DNA of 32,660 nt, from assembly GCA_002314855.1 (NCBI GenBank), contig DCHQ01000064.1, positions 1-32,660 of the forward strand, in the 5' to 3' direction. This document shows, piece after piece, positions 24,285 to 32,532 of this stretch. The stretch's first letter is position 1, and every line of letters starts with the position of its first letter. A program made the position numbers and the translations under genes. Below the pieces are notes generated by a model, which had not been told where the DNA came from, searched no databases, and saw only the letters and a list, made by a program, of their open reading frames with translations. The DNA comes from Lachnospiraceae bacterium UBA1748 (GTDB taxonomy: Bacteria; Bacillota; Clostridia; Lachnospirales; Lachnospiraceae).

Positions 24285-25169
24285 ATGGAAAATACTATTG
24301 AAGAATTCTTAAATTATCTTAGAGAGGTTAAGAAAACATCTGCCAATACAGAGGCATCATATAGAAGAGATCTTACTAAGTTAGTTAAGTATCTTTCAAT
24401 GCAGGGAGTAGATGACATAACTAAGGCTACTACTGTTAATATTCAGTCTTATGTATTATATCTTGAGAAGAATGATTTCGCAGCAGCTACTGTTTCAAGA
24501 AACATAGCTTCTATTAAGTCATTATTCCATTATTTATTTAAAGAAGGACGTATTCAGGAGGATATTTCTGAGAAGCTTCGTGCTCCAAAGATTGAGAAGA
24601 AACTACCTGAAGTACTTACAACAGAAGAGGTTAACAGACTTCTTGATCAGCCACGTGGTGGTTCGCTCAAAGAGATTCGTGATAGAGCAATGCTTGAGCT
24701 TTTATATGCTACAGGTATTAGAGTATCAGAGCTTATCGGTCTTAATGTTAATGATGTTAATCTTCAGGTTGGATACATCATTATAAGAGATGCTCATAAG
24801 GAAAGAGTTGTACCTTTTGGTGCACCTGCTAAGCGTGCTCTTGTTGAGTATCTTAGAAATGCTAGAGTTCAGTTACTTTCAGATACAACAAGTGATGTAT
24901 TATTTGCTAACTGCCAGGGACAGCCAATGAGTAGACAAGGATTCTGGAAGATCGTTAAGTATTATGCTAAGAAGGCTGGTATCACTTCAGATATCACACC
25001 TCATACACTTAGACATTCATTCGCAGCTCACTTAGTTGAGAATGGTGCAGATCTTAGAAGTGTTCAGGAGATGCTTGGTCACTCTGATATTTCTACAACA
25101 CAGATTTACGCTAATATGACTCAGAACAAGATCCGTGAGGTTTATGTAAAGAACTTCCCACGTGGATAA
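24285..25169 (+). CDS. xerD: Site-specific tyrosine recombinase XerD
   Basis: Protein of 294 residues, the standard XerD length; with XerC it resolves chromosome dimers at dif. The N-terminal core-binding domain has EEFLNYLREVKKTSANTEASYRRDL and NIASIKSLFHYL. Catalytic residues: Arg in GIRVSEL, Lys in HKERVVPFG, His and Arg in HTLRHSFA, His in LGHSDISTTQIY and the nucleophile Tyr of IYANM. The beta-hairpin reads IIRDAHKERVVP where most relatives have a GKG-x-KER sequence, although the Lys is kept. It has its own promoter and terminator. AGGGAG lies upstream with long spacing. Confidence 0.92.
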   Translation: MENTIEEFLNYLREVKKTSANTEASYRRDLTKLVKYLSMQGVDDITKATTVNIQSYVLYLEKNDFAAATVSRNIASIKSLFHYLFKEGRIQEDISEKLRAPKIEKKLPEVLTTEEVNRLLDQPRGGSLKEIRDRAMLELLYATGIRVSELIGLNVNDVNLQVGYIIIRDAHKERVVPFGAPAKRALVEYLRNARVQLLSDTTSDVLFANCQGQPMSRQGFWKIVKYYAKKAGITSDITPHTLRHSFAAHLVENGADLRSVQEMLGHSDISTTQIYANMTQNKIREVYVKNFPRG

Positions 25170-25212
25170 TTGTTTGTAAGTCGTAATAAAGACGATTATA
25201 AAAAGAATTATT

Positions 25213-25247
25213 TGTTGGTCAGGGCCGGATGCTTTGACCAACTTTTT
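25213..25247 (+). terminator. Intrinsic terminator of xerD
   Basis: GTTGGTCA (25214-25221) pairs with TGACCAAC (25235-25242), followed by TTTTT. Confidence 0.85.
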
Positions 25248-25300
25248 ATTTATCATACTATAGCGAAGTGAAGTGCTATACGATTGAAGGAGGAGTTATT

Positions 25301-25777
25301 ATGTTTAGACCAATACGAAGAGTAAAAAGAGAAATAGACATAAAGCTTGCCAAGGAACTTTTGGTAAAAGAAAGAAGAGGTGTAATAGCTGTTAATGGTG
25401 ATGATGGTTACCCATACGCAGTTCCTATTAATTTTATATATGCCTCGGAAGAAAATAAAATATATTTTCATGGAGCAAGAGTGGGCCATAAGATAGAATC
25501 AATCAAATCTTGCGACAAAGTGTGCTTTACTGTATATGGTAACGAATGTATAAGGGATGAAGAGTGGGCGCCATATGTTAGTAGTACAGTGGTATTTGGC
25601 AGGTGTCATCTTATAGAAGATCAGGATTATGCAATTAAACTGGTGAGGAGACTGGCTATGAAGTATTATCCAGATGAGAAGATTGCTGATGAAGAAATTG
25701 AAAAATATGGTCAGGCAGTTCAGATGTTTGAAATTGAAATAGAGCATATGAGCGGCAAAGAGATTAAGGAAAAATAA
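25301..25777 (+). CDS. PNPOx-like flavin-binding protein (NimA-like)
   Basis: Protein of 158 residues of the pyridoxamine-5'-phosphate-oxidase-like split-barrel superfamily, the group that includes NimA-type nitroimidazole reductases. Typical features: LAKELLVKERRGVIAVNGDDGYPYAVPINF for the first strands, IYFHGARVGHKIESIK, the flavin-phosphate region, and VCFTVYGNE. The physiological substrate is unknown, and drug resistance cannot be concluded. AAGGAGGAG lies just before the ATG at 25301; an in-frame ATG at 25268 is upstream of this RBS and was rejected. Confidence 0.85.
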   Translation: MFRPIRRVKREIDIKLAKELLVKERRGVIAVNGDDGYPYAVPINFIYASEENKIYFHGARVGHKIESIKSCDKVCFTVYGNECIRDEEWAPYVSSTVVFGRCHLIEDQDYAIKLVRRLAMKYYPDEKIADEEIEKYGQAVQMFEIEIEHMSGKEIKEK

Positions 25778-25793
25778 ATATTTGGGCAAATAT

Positions 25794-25825
25794 AAAAGGG
25801 AATAGCAGATTTGCTATTCCCTTTT
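25794..25825. terminator. Bidirectional terminator
   Basis: A perfect 14-bp stem: AAAAGGGAATAGCA (25794-25807) and TGCTATTCCCTTTT (25812-25825), loop GATT. It serves the PNPOx-like gene and the converging PHP gene, whose stop lies 3 nt away. Confidence 0.88.
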
Positions 25826-25827
25826 GA

Positions 25828-26652
25828 TTATAAAGTGAACATCTCGGGCATTCTTTGCATATATACCGCGTAGTATTTGTAGCCGAGCTCTTTTAATATA
25901 GCTTCAACCTTGTCGTAATCGCCAGCGATACGGTCAGGTGTATGAGCGTCGGAACCTATTGTAATAAGTTCGCCGCCTAGCTCCTTGTATCTTTTTAATA
26001 TCTCGATATTAGGATGAGGCTGACCAAGGCCATATTTTGGTGAAAGACCGCTTGAGTTAACTTCAAGAGCTTTTTCGTTATCGATGAGAAGCTTGAGTAT
26101 TACATCGATATCATCGCCGTATTCGCTCATTGTGAATTCAGCATTTTTATTTGGACCATATCGAAGTACATAATCAAGGTGGCCAAAACTATCGAAGTTT
26201 CTAAAAGCTTTAATACATGCAGCTTCGTACTGGAAGTACTCATGGTAGCCCTCTTTTTCTGGTCTTCCTTCGAAAAAGCTTGTAAGGTATGGATCCTTGT
26301 GGTTGCATAAATGGTTCGAAGCTATGATGAAATCAAAATCGTGATTCTTGGAATATACAGCAAGCTTTCTTGCGATATGATCCTGTATACCAAGCTCAAT
26401 ACCAAATGATACATCAATTTTTCCAGCAAATTTTTCTTTGGCCTGAATAAGGTCGTATAAATACTGATCAGTATTGACCTCAAATAAATCATTAGGCTCG
26501 CCCTCCTGATATATGAAGTCGAAATCCTGATGCTCTGTAAAACAGATTTCCTTTAATCCCTTATCTACAGCAGACTGGATCATAGCTTCTATTGGAGCAT
26601 CGCTGTCACCTGAAAAGCATGAGTGAAGATGTGTATCACATATAATAGACAT
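25828..26652 (-). CDS. PHP-domain phosphatase, histidinol-phosphatase (HisJ) family
   Basis: Protein of 274 residues with a PHP metal-dependent phosphoesterase fold. Metal-binding motifs: DTHLHSCFSGD at the N-terminus, FTEHQDFDF (about 38-46), Glu in GIELGIQ, SNHL, DSFGHLDYV and a final GSDAHTP. This matches histidinol-phosphate phosphatases of the HisJ type, the penultimate histidine step. No other his gene is near, so a different phosphate ester is possible. The minus-strand RBS AAAGGAAA precedes the ATG. Confidence 0.87.
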   Translation of the reverse strand: MSIICDTHLHSCFSGDSDAPIEAMIQSAVDKGLKEICFTEHQDFDFIYQEGEPNDLFEVNTDQYLYDLIQAKEKFAGKIDVSFGIELGIQDHIARKLAVYSKNHDFDFIIASNHLCNHKDPYLTSFFEGRPEKEGYHEYFQYEAACIKAFRNFDSFGHLDYVLRYGPNKNAEFTMSEYGDDIDVILKLLIDNEKALEVNSSGLSPKYGLGQPHPNIEILKRYKELGGELITIGSDAHTPDRIAGDYDKVEAILKELGYKYYAVYMQRMPEMFTL

Positions 26653-26785
26653 ATAATATTTCCTTTCATTTACAATTGCTTATATAGTGTACCAATTAAA
26701 CATATATGATAATATATGAGCATAGGTTGATTATAGCATAAAGAAGCCAGTAGTGTTATAGATGATAGAGGTGTGGTCTTACGTT

Positions 26786-27265
26786 ATGAAGATTAACATT
26801 GTATGTGTTGGGAAAATAAAAGAAAAATTCTACGTCGATGCAATCGCGGAATATGCCAAAAGACTCAGTAAATACTGTAGTTTTGAGATAGTAGAAGTGG
26901 CTGATGAGAAAACTCCAGATAAGGCAAGTGAGGCACTGGAAGATCAGATAAAAGAAAAGGAAGGAAAGCGTATTCTTGCCAAGATAAAGGATGATGCTTA
27001 TGTTTGCACACTAGAGATAAAGGGTAAGAAACTTACGTCACCAGGATTTGCTGATCTTATTGAAAAAACTACTGTAAGTGGTAAAAGTAATATTACATTT
27101 GTAATAGGTGGTTCGCTGGGACTGCATAAGTGCGTACTTGACAGATCGGATTATGCAATAAGTTTTTCGGACATGACATTTCCGCATCAGCTTATGAGAG
27201 TGATTCTTAGTGAACAGATTTACAGAGCTTATAGAATAATTAATAATGAACCTTATCATAAATAG
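26786..27265 (+). CDS. rlmH: 23S rRNA (pseudouridine1915-N3)-methyltransferase
   Basis: Protein of 159 residues, exactly the usual RlmH length. It methylates pseudouridine 1915 in helix 69 of 23S rRNA using a knotted SPOUT fold. Motifs: MKINIVCVGKIKEKF at the start, ITFVIGGSLGLH (the SAM-binding knot), SFSDMTFPHQLMRVIL and the C-terminal EQIYRAYRIINNEPYHK. The ATG at 26786 fits the family; an in-frame ATG at 26762 would add eight atypical residues. GAGGTGTGG lies upstream as a weak RBS. A zinc-ribbon gene follows after 15 nt. Confidence 0.96.
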   Translation: MKINIVCVGKIKEKFYVDAIAEYAKRLSKYCSFEIVEVADEKTPDKASEALEDQIKEKEGKRILAKIKDDAYVCTLEIKGKKLTSPGFADLIEKTTVSGKSNITFVIGGSLGLHKCVLDRSDYAISFSDMTFPHQLMRVILSEQIYRAYRIINNEPYHK

Positions 27266-27280
27266 CGAGGAGATAATAGT

Positions 27281-27724
27281 ATGATTACATGTTCGAGATG
27301 TGGTGAAGTGTCGGATGATGGTGCTGAGGTATGTTCTTTTTGTAAACATAGATTCACAGCCAGTGAAAAGGAAAAAGCAGATAGGATAGCTGCGGAATTT
27401 AAGCCTGTAATTGGTGCTATGAGAGAACATAAGAAGAGAACCAGAAGAGGCATTATGGTTATGGCGATTTCTGTTATACTACTTTTTGCCATTGCATATT
27501 TGTATGTGTGCGTCGAAATACCGCATGCCTTAGAAACAGTAATATTTGTGGTGTGGTTTGTAGCTTCTGCGATTGGAATGATTTGGAGCAGGTATAATAT
27601 ATGTCCATGGTGCGGTTGCTATATGAATCGTAAACATATAGTTGTTGATGGGGATGCTCAATATTGTCGTTATTGTGGAAAGCAGATAGCGCTTTATGGC
27701 GTGGATTGGGATAAAGAGGTATAA
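27281..27724 (+). CDS. Membrane protein with two zinc ribbons
   Basis: Protein of 147 residues, function unknown. An N-terminal Cys4 ribbon (CSRCGEVSDDGAEVCSFC, residues 4-21) and a C-terminal one (CPWCGCY then CRYCGKQ, about residues 108-134) flank two hydrophobic segments (about 57-78 and 84-103). Both ribbons would probably face the same side, most likely the cytoplasm. GAGGAGA precedes the ATG. It lies 15 nt after rlmH and is probably co-transcribed. A perfect terminator overlaps its stop codon. Confidence 0.75.
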   Translation: MITCSRCGEVSDDGAEVCSFCKHRFTASEKEKADRIAAEFKPVIGAMREHKKRTRRGIMVMAISVILLFAIAYLYVCVEIPHALETVIFVVWFVASAIGMIWSRYNICPWCGCYMNRKHIVVDGDAQYCRYCGKQIALYGVDWDKEV

Positions 27725-27753
27725 AAAAACTGAGCAAATTTGCTCAGTTTTTT
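27724..27753. terminator. Perfect bidirectional terminator
   Basis: A 30-bp perfect palindrome with arms 27724-27738 and 27739-27753: A6-CTGAGC-A3 then its complement ending in T6. It serves the zinc-ribbon gene and the converging YkgJ-like gene, which ends 6 nt away. Confidence 0.92.
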
Positions 27754-27759
27754 GTTTGG

Positions 27760-28425
27760 CTAGATGGAAAGCTTTTGCTTTATATTGTTAAGCCTATTAT
27801 AAAATTGGATATAGAAATCCTTGTCGCTCGTATAGGCTGTTAGATAGAATGTATTTAGTATTAACATATTCAGTGTTTTTACCAGGTTTTCGTCATTACA
27901 TTCATTAATGAAATTTTGCATGTCCTTCAAAAAGAAATGCCAGTCTATAATGTACTGTTCATATTCTTTTAGATTAGGAATGCCAAGCCATGGCTTTATT
28001 TTTACTTTATATTTGTTAGGGTATGGGCATTCATTTATCTGATGAAAATAGGTAAAGCTGCCGTCATCATATATTCTTCCGAGCGGGAACAATCTACAGA
28101 ATCCAGGTCTGAAGGAATGAATATTGCAACGTCCTGATTCTGATAAGAATGAACACTGATTGCTCTTGCCTTGCATTTTTATATGAGGCTGTATTATGCC
28201 ATCAACAACACCAAGTTCGAGAGCATTACTTAGTAGGGACTCTACGCTTTGGTTAAGCCCTTTAGTAAGCTCATAAATATCATATGGGTCTAAAGTGATA
28301 GAATCGCCCATACCAGTGCAACACTTATGACAGCCATCGCAGTCGTTGCATCCCATACATACCAAATCATCTTTGGTATATCTTTTTCCATCTGAAATTT
28401 CATTAATATCAATATCTCGTAACAT
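27760..28425 (-). CDS. YkgJ family cysteine cluster protein
   Basis: Protein of 221 residues with the cysteine-rich pattern of the YkgJ/CxxCxxCC family, thought to bind a metal or iron-sulfur cluster. Near residues 23-37 it reads CMGCNDCDGCHKCC, and later CSFLSESGRCNIHSFRPGFCRLFPLG and NECPYP supply more cysteines. The C-terminal 80 residues are helical and lack recognised motifs. Its role is unknown. No usable Shine-Dalgarno is present: a TATAAT ends 6 nt before the ATG, the same geometry as coaW, so the mRNA may be leaderless. It is a single gene between the zinc-ribbon gene and hflK. Confidence 0.82.
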   Translation of the reverse strand: MLRDIDINEISDGKRYTKDDLVCMGCNDCDGCHKCCTGMGDSITLDPYDIYELTKGLNQSVESLLSNALELGVVDGIIQPHIKMQGKSNQCSFLSESGRCNIHSFRPGFCRLFPLGRIYDDGSFTYFHQINECPYPNKYKVKIKPWLGIPNLKEYEQYIIDWHFFLKDMQNFINECNDENLVKTLNMLILNTFYLTAYTSDKDFYIQFYNRLNNIKQKLSI

Positions 28426-28431
28426 AACCTT

Positions 28432-28460
28432 ATTATATGTTATTGTGGGGAAAATGGAAA
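28432..28460 (-). promoter_or_regulatory. Promoter of the YkgJ-like gene, probably leaderless
   Basis: On the minus strand, TTTCCA (28455-28460), 17 bp and TATAAT (28432-28437), then six bases (AAGGTT) and ATG. The -35 matches four of six consensus bases. Transcription should start at or near the initiation codon. The AAGG is only 2 nt from ATG, too close to act as an RBS. Confidence 0.55.
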
Positions 28461-28593
28461 AAAAGATGTAGTTTTTTACAAATATTTATATATTAGAGCT
28501 TTTAATGTAGGTATTTAGGATATATTATTTTAGCTCTCAAAATAGTATTATGACAGTGTAGGAATCTATGTAGAAGAAAGGACGGTATTATTT

Positions 28594-29574
28594 ATGGCAC
28601 AAAAGATTCTTGATCCAATGGCCGAAGAAATGGCCAGGAAAATAAAAAAGGGGATTAGTATTGTAGTTATTGTTTTGCTTGCATTAATAATAATAAGCTC
28701 AAGCTTTTATACAGTAGGCGAAACAGAGTCAGTAGTTATAACAACATTTGGAAAGGCATCTTTAGTTGATGAGAAGGGTCTTCATTTTAAGATTCCTTTT
28801 GTTCAGAAGGCTAATAAGGTTGATACAACAGTCCGTGGTGTTGCAATCGGATACGGAGAAGATGCAGCGGGTAATACATATACAATAGAACATGAGTCTA
28901 TTATGATTACTTCTGATTTCAACTTTATCGATTGTGATTTCTATGTTTCTTATCAGGTAACTGATCCAATTAAGTATTTATACAATTCGGATCAGCCAGA
29001 TCTTATTGTAAAGAATATTGCAATGTCATGTATTAGATCTACAGTTTCAGCTTTCAATGTTGATAATGCTATTACTACAGGTAAGTCTGAGATTCAGAGA
29101 AATGTTAAGTCAATGATTGTTGCAGAACTTGAGCAGGAAGACATAGGTATAACACTTATCGATGCAAGTATTCAGGATGTTGAGCCACCAACAGACCTTG
29201 TTATCACAGCTTTCACAGCAGTTGAAACAGCTAAGCAGGGTAAGGAGTCAGCTATCAATGAGGCTAATGCATATAGAAACGAGCAGATACCTGCAGCAGA
29301 GGCTAGTGCAGATAAGATTCTTCAGGATGCTAATGCAACTGCAGTAGCGAGAGTTAATGAGGCGACTGGTCAGGCAGCTCGTTTTGAGGCTGAGTACGAA
29401 GAGTATATTAATTATCCTCTTATTACCAAGCAGCGTATGTTCTATGAAACAATGGCCGAGGTACTTCCAAGCCTAGAGATTATCATCGAGAGCGGGGATG
29501 GTGAAGTTCAGAAGTATTATCCGGTGGGTGGCGAAGGCAAACTTGCACCAGCTGTGTTAGATGGTATTAATTAG
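28594..29574 (+). CDS. hflK: HflK, SPFH-domain modulator of FtsH
   Basis: Protein of 326 residues. A short cytoplasmic N-terminus is followed by one membrane segment (about 20-40) and an SPFH/band-7 domain starting at GETESVVITTFGK. A helical part rich in Ala, Glu and Gln (AVETAKQGKESAINEANAY and on) makes the coiled rim. HflK and HflC form a large membrane cage around the FtsH protease. GAAAGGACGG precedes the ATG. hflC follows directly, with its RBS touching the hflK stop. This order supports the HflK assignment, although the two are difficult to tell apart by motif alone. Confidence 0.88.
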   Translation: MAQKILDPMAEEMARKIKKGISIVVIVLLALIIISSSFYTVGETESVVITTFGKASLVDEKGLHFKIPFVQKANKVDTTVRGVAIGYGEDAAGNTYTIEHESIMITSDFNFIDCDFYVSYQVTDPIKYLYNSDQPDLIVKNIAMSCIRSTVSAFNVDNAITTGKSEIQRNVKSMIVAELEQEDIGITLIDASIQDVEPPTDLVITAFTAVETAKQGKESAINEANAYRNEQIPAAEASADKILQDANATAVARVNEATGQAARFEAEYEEYINYPLITKQRMFYETMAEVLPSLEIIIESGDGEVQKYYPVGGEGKLAPAVLDGIN

Positions 29575-29586
29575 GAGGTGGCTAGA

Positions 29587-30576
29587 ATGAAGAAAACTAA
29601 AATATTCTTAATTATATTAGTTGTTGTAGTATTGATTGTAGGATTTGAGTCTATGTATACAACAAAAGAAAATGAATACAGCGTTGTTAAGCAGTTTGGC
29701 AAGATTGTAAATACCAATGATTCTGCAGGACTTCGTTTTAAGACTCCATTTATTCAGACAGTCAACTATGTTCCAAAGGCAACACAAATCTATGACCTTC
29801 CAGCATCAGAGGTTATCACATCTGATAAGAAGACTATGATTGTTGATGCTTACGTATTATGGCAGGTAACAGATGCTAAGACATACACGCAGACACTTAA
29901 TGCAAGCAGTACAACTGCTCAGGGGCGAATAGATGTTATTGTTTATAATGCAATTAAAACAACTATCTCATCAATGAGCCAGGAAGAGCTTATCGCGAGC
30001 CGTGACTCAGCAGTTATTATAGAGGCTAGTGAGTCAGAGGTTGAAGATATAGAAACCAATGATATTCAGGCTAGTGATACTGATGAAGAAGGTAATATTA
30101 TTGATGCTGGCGAGGAGGTCGAGGTTATCGTTATTAACGACAGACTTATCCAGTGTATAGGTGATCAGTGCAAGCAGTATGGTATTGAAATTACTGATGT
30201 TAAGATTAAGACTCTTGACCTTCCTAATGAGAATAAGGAAGCTGTATATCAGCGTATGATTACAGAGCGTAATAATATTGCTGCTGCTTATAAGGCTCAG
30301 GGTGAGTCAGAGGCCCAGATTATTCGTAATACAACAGATGCTGAGGTTTCAATTATGATTTCTGAAGCTCAGGCCGAGGCAGATGCAATAGTTGCTGATG
30401 GTGAGGCTCAGTACATGAGTATTCTTTCCGAGGCATATAATGATGAGGATAAGGCTGATTTCTATTTATTCTCATTACAGCTTGATACACTTAAGGAATC
30501 AGTCATGAATGGCAATACAACAATATTCCTTGATGCTGATAGCCCAATAGCTCAGATTTTTGAAGGCGCATGGTAA
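29587..30576 (+). CDS. hflC: HflC, SPFH-domain modulator of FtsH
   Basis: Protein of 329 residues, partner of HflK. An N-terminal membrane segment (about 5-22) precedes the SPFH domain (YTTKENEYSVVKQFGKIV onward). The conserved HflC stretch KTLDLPNENKEAVYQRMITER (interrupted here by no gap) and the Ala/Glu-rich coiled coil follow. Around residues 146-178 there is a very acidic segment (EASESEVEDIETND ... DTDEEGN) where other HflC proteins carry a short basic linker. The start is ATG at 29587, 8 nt after AGGAGG; the in-frame GTG at 29578 overlaps that RBS and was rejected. A terminator follows. Confidence 0.88.
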   Translation: MKKTKIFLIILVVVVLIVGFESMYTTKENEYSVVKQFGKIVNTNDSAGLRFKTPFIQTVNYVPKATQIYDLPASEVITSDKKTMIVDAYVLWQVTDAKTYTQTLNASSTTAQGRIDVIVYNAIKTTISSMSQEELIASRDSAVIIEASESEVEDIETNDIQASDTDEEGNIIDAGEEVEVIVINDRLIQCIGDQCKQYGIEITDVKIKTLDLPNENKEAVYQRMITERNNIAAAYKAQGESEAQIIRNTTDAEVSIMISEAQAEADAIVADGEAQYMSILSEAYNDEDKADFYLFSLQLDTLKESVMNGNTTIFLDADSPIAQIFEGAW

Positions 30577-30582
30577 TAAGCA

Positions 30583-30618
30583 GAGGACGGCTCTTTTAGG
30601 GCCGTCCTTTTTCTTTTT
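30583..30618 (+). terminator. Intrinsic terminator of hflKC
   Basis: AGGACGGC (30584-30591) pairs with GCCGTCCT (30601-30608), followed by TTTTTCTTTTTTT. Confidence 0.88.
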
Positions 30619-30689
30619 TTGTTGCGGGCGATGCATAACGCACGGTATGTTGGTAATAGTGAATATATGGATGGGACTTCAGTTGGTAA

Positions 30690-30748
30690 TTGTTAACAAA
30701 TGTCGTTGAAATTCATAATTTGTTCATAAAATGTCCATAAATTATAAA
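30690..30748 (+). promoter_or_regulatory. Promoter and direct repeats before the vWA lipoprotein gene
   Basis: TTGTTC (30720-30725), 17 bp and TATAAA (30743-30748) make a plausible promoter. TTGTTAACAAATGTC (30690-30704) and TTGTTCATAAAATGTC (30720-30735) are imperfect direct repeats 30 bp apart, about three helical turns; the second covers the -35. This suggests an activator or repressor site. Confidence 0.45.
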
Positions 30749-30832
30749 AAACTCTTCGTGTCTATAACATGAAAGCGGTTAAGGCTGCTTGTAATAGGGA
30801 GAAAAAAAGTAAAAAAACGGAGGTTTTATATT

Positions 30833-32449
30833 ATGAGAAAGAAAGCATTTATTATGGTAATGGCTTTATCAATGGCATTTGGAAATCTTGTGGGTTGTGC
30901 TGGAGCTTCTTCAGACAATGCGGCATATTCGCCATCGATTGCAGATGATGGTGGTAGTTGTGTGGTGGCCGAAACTGCTACGACCAATTCGTCAATTTCA
31001 TATAGTGCGGAATATGCGGACTGTATGGATGGAATCGATGTTATGAATACAGAAGAATACAGCGTGGTTGATGAGAACGGTTTTAAGTCAGTTGCAAAGT
31101 CTCCATTATCAACTTTTTCAGCAGATGTTGATACAGCTTCTTATTCGAACATTAGAAGAATGATTAATGAAGGCTATGGAGTAGATGATATTCCAGATGG
31201 TTCTGTAAGAATAGAAGAGATGGTTAATTATTTTAGCTACAATTACAACCAGCCTGAAGATGGCGAGCCATTTGGTGTTACTGCTACAATTAGCAGCTGC
31301 CCATGGAATGAAGACAATGAATTACTTGTATTAGGACTTCAGACAGAGGCCATAGATTTTACTGAAGCTGCTGATTCAAATATCGTATTTTTAATAGATG
31401 TATCAGGTTCTATGTATACAGATAACAAGTTACCTCTTCTTAAAAAGTCATTTGAGCTTATGCTTGATAGCCTTGGAGAGAAGGATAAGGTTTCCATAGT
31501 AACATATGCTGGTGGCGATGAGGTTATTCTTCGTGGCGTACCTGCAAGTAATAAGAAGACAATATTAGATGCATTTGATTCTCTTGAGGCAGGTGGTTCA
31601 ACCAATGGTGCAGATGGTATTGTGACAGCATACGAGCTTGCTGAGAACTATTTCATAGAAGGTGGAAATAACAGAGTTATCCTTGCTACTGATGGTGATT
31701 TCAATGTGGGTATTTCAGACCCTGCTGATCTTGAAAAGCTTATTTCAGAAGAAAAAGAAAGTGGTGTATTCCTCACAGTTCTTGGTTTTGGTATGGGCAA
31801 CTATAAGGACAATAGAATGGAGACACTTGCTGATGCAGGTAATGGTAACTATGCATATATCGATGATATCAAGGAAGCTAACAAGGTGTTAGTAGAAGAG
31901 CTTGGCGCTAATATGGTAACAGTAGCCAAGGATGTAAAGCTTCAGGTCGAGTTTAATCCAGCATACATTTCAGAATACAGATTAGTAGGTTATGATAATA
32001 GAGTGCTCGCTGATGAGGACTTTGAGGATGATACAAAGGATGCCGGTGAAGTTGGCGCAGGTCATTCGGTAACAGTTATTTATGAGTTGGTTAAGGCTGA
32101 TGAGGATTCGACTGAATCAGGTCTTAAATACCAGGATTCTGCTCCTAATGATTTTGCCAAGGAAACGGATGAGTGGTTAACATTATCAGTTAGATATAAA
32201 GAGCCAGATGGTGATGAGTCTAAGCTCCTTGCGTATCCAATTGGACAGGGTGATTATACAGATGATCCTTCTGATGACTTTATCTTTGCATCATCAGTTG
32301 CTGAGTTTGGTATGATTCTTTCTAAGAGCGAGTATGTCAATGAAGGAAGCCTTAAGAGGGTAATTAAAAAGCTTGATTCCATTGACCTTGATGATGAGTA
32401 CAAAGAAGAGTTCCGTGAACTTGTTGATGCTATAAGACTTAACGACTAG
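30833..32449 (+). CDS. vWA-domain lipoprotein, YfbK-like
   Basis: Protein of 538 residues anchored outside the membrane: the signal sequence ends in the lipobox LVGC (Cys at about residue 22). After a Ser/Ala-rich linker, a YfbK-type N-terminal region contains FSADVDTASYSNIRRMINEG and RIEEMVNYFSYNY. The vWA domain then has the MIDAS residues in FLIDVSGSM, Thr in GGSTNGADG and Asp in ATDGDFNVG. A C-terminal region resembles the DUF3520 part (YRLVGYDNR, DDFIFASSVAEFGMIL). The function of this family is unknown, probably in protein interaction at the envelope. ACGGAGG precedes the ATG. It follows hflKC but has its own promoter. Confidence 0.88.
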   Translation: MRKKAFIMVMALSMAFGNLVGCAGASSDNAAYSPSIADDGGSCVVAETATTNSSISYSAEYADCMDGIDVMNTEEYSVVDENGFKSVAKSPLSTFSADVDTASYSNIRRMINEGYGVDDIPDGSVRIEEMVNYFSYNYNQPEDGEPFGVTATISSCPWNEDNELLVLGLQTEAIDFTEAADSNIVFLIDVSGSMYTDNKLPLLKKSFELMLDSLGEKDKVSIVTYAGGDEVILRGVPASNKKTILDAFDSLEAGGSTNGADGIVTAYELAENYFIEGGNNRVILATDGDFNVGISDPADLEKLISEEKESGVFLTVLGFGMGNYKDNRMETLADAGNGNYAYIDDIKEANKVLVEELGANMVTVAKDVKLQVEFNPAYISEYRLVGYDNRVLADEDFEDDTKDAGEVGAGHSVTVIYELVKADEDSTESGLKYQDSAPNDFAKETDEWLTLSVRYKEPDGDESKLLAYPIGQGDYTDDPSDDFIFASSVAEFGMILSKSEYVNEGSLKRVIKKLDSIDLDDEYKEEFRELVDAIRLND

Positions 32450-32503
32450 TCGAAATTACCTATTTTACAGACTGCCAGTAATAAAAAAATATTATATTTT
32501 ATC

Positions 32504-32532
32504 TTGAATAAACGCGTAGAAACTAGTAAAAT
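32504..32532 (+). promoter_or_regulatory. gap promoter
   Basis: TTGAAT (32504-32509), 17 bp, TAAAAT (32527-32532). It predicts a leader of about 65 nt before the GAPDH start codon. Confidence 0.7.

Noticed and set aside
24104..24301. 65-codon open frame between the Nudix gene and xerD
   Set aside because: It crosses a strong terminator and the xerD promoter, overlaps the xerD start and has no RBS or recognisable protein features.
30690..30699. Rex-like site TTGTTAACAA
   Set aside because: The Rex consensus has four bases between the half-sites; here they abut, so this is only a short palindrome.
30768..30782. CcpA (cre)-like site ATGAAAGCGGTTAAG
   Set aside because: The left half fits, but the required CA at the right end is missing; it also lies well downstream of the predicted -10.
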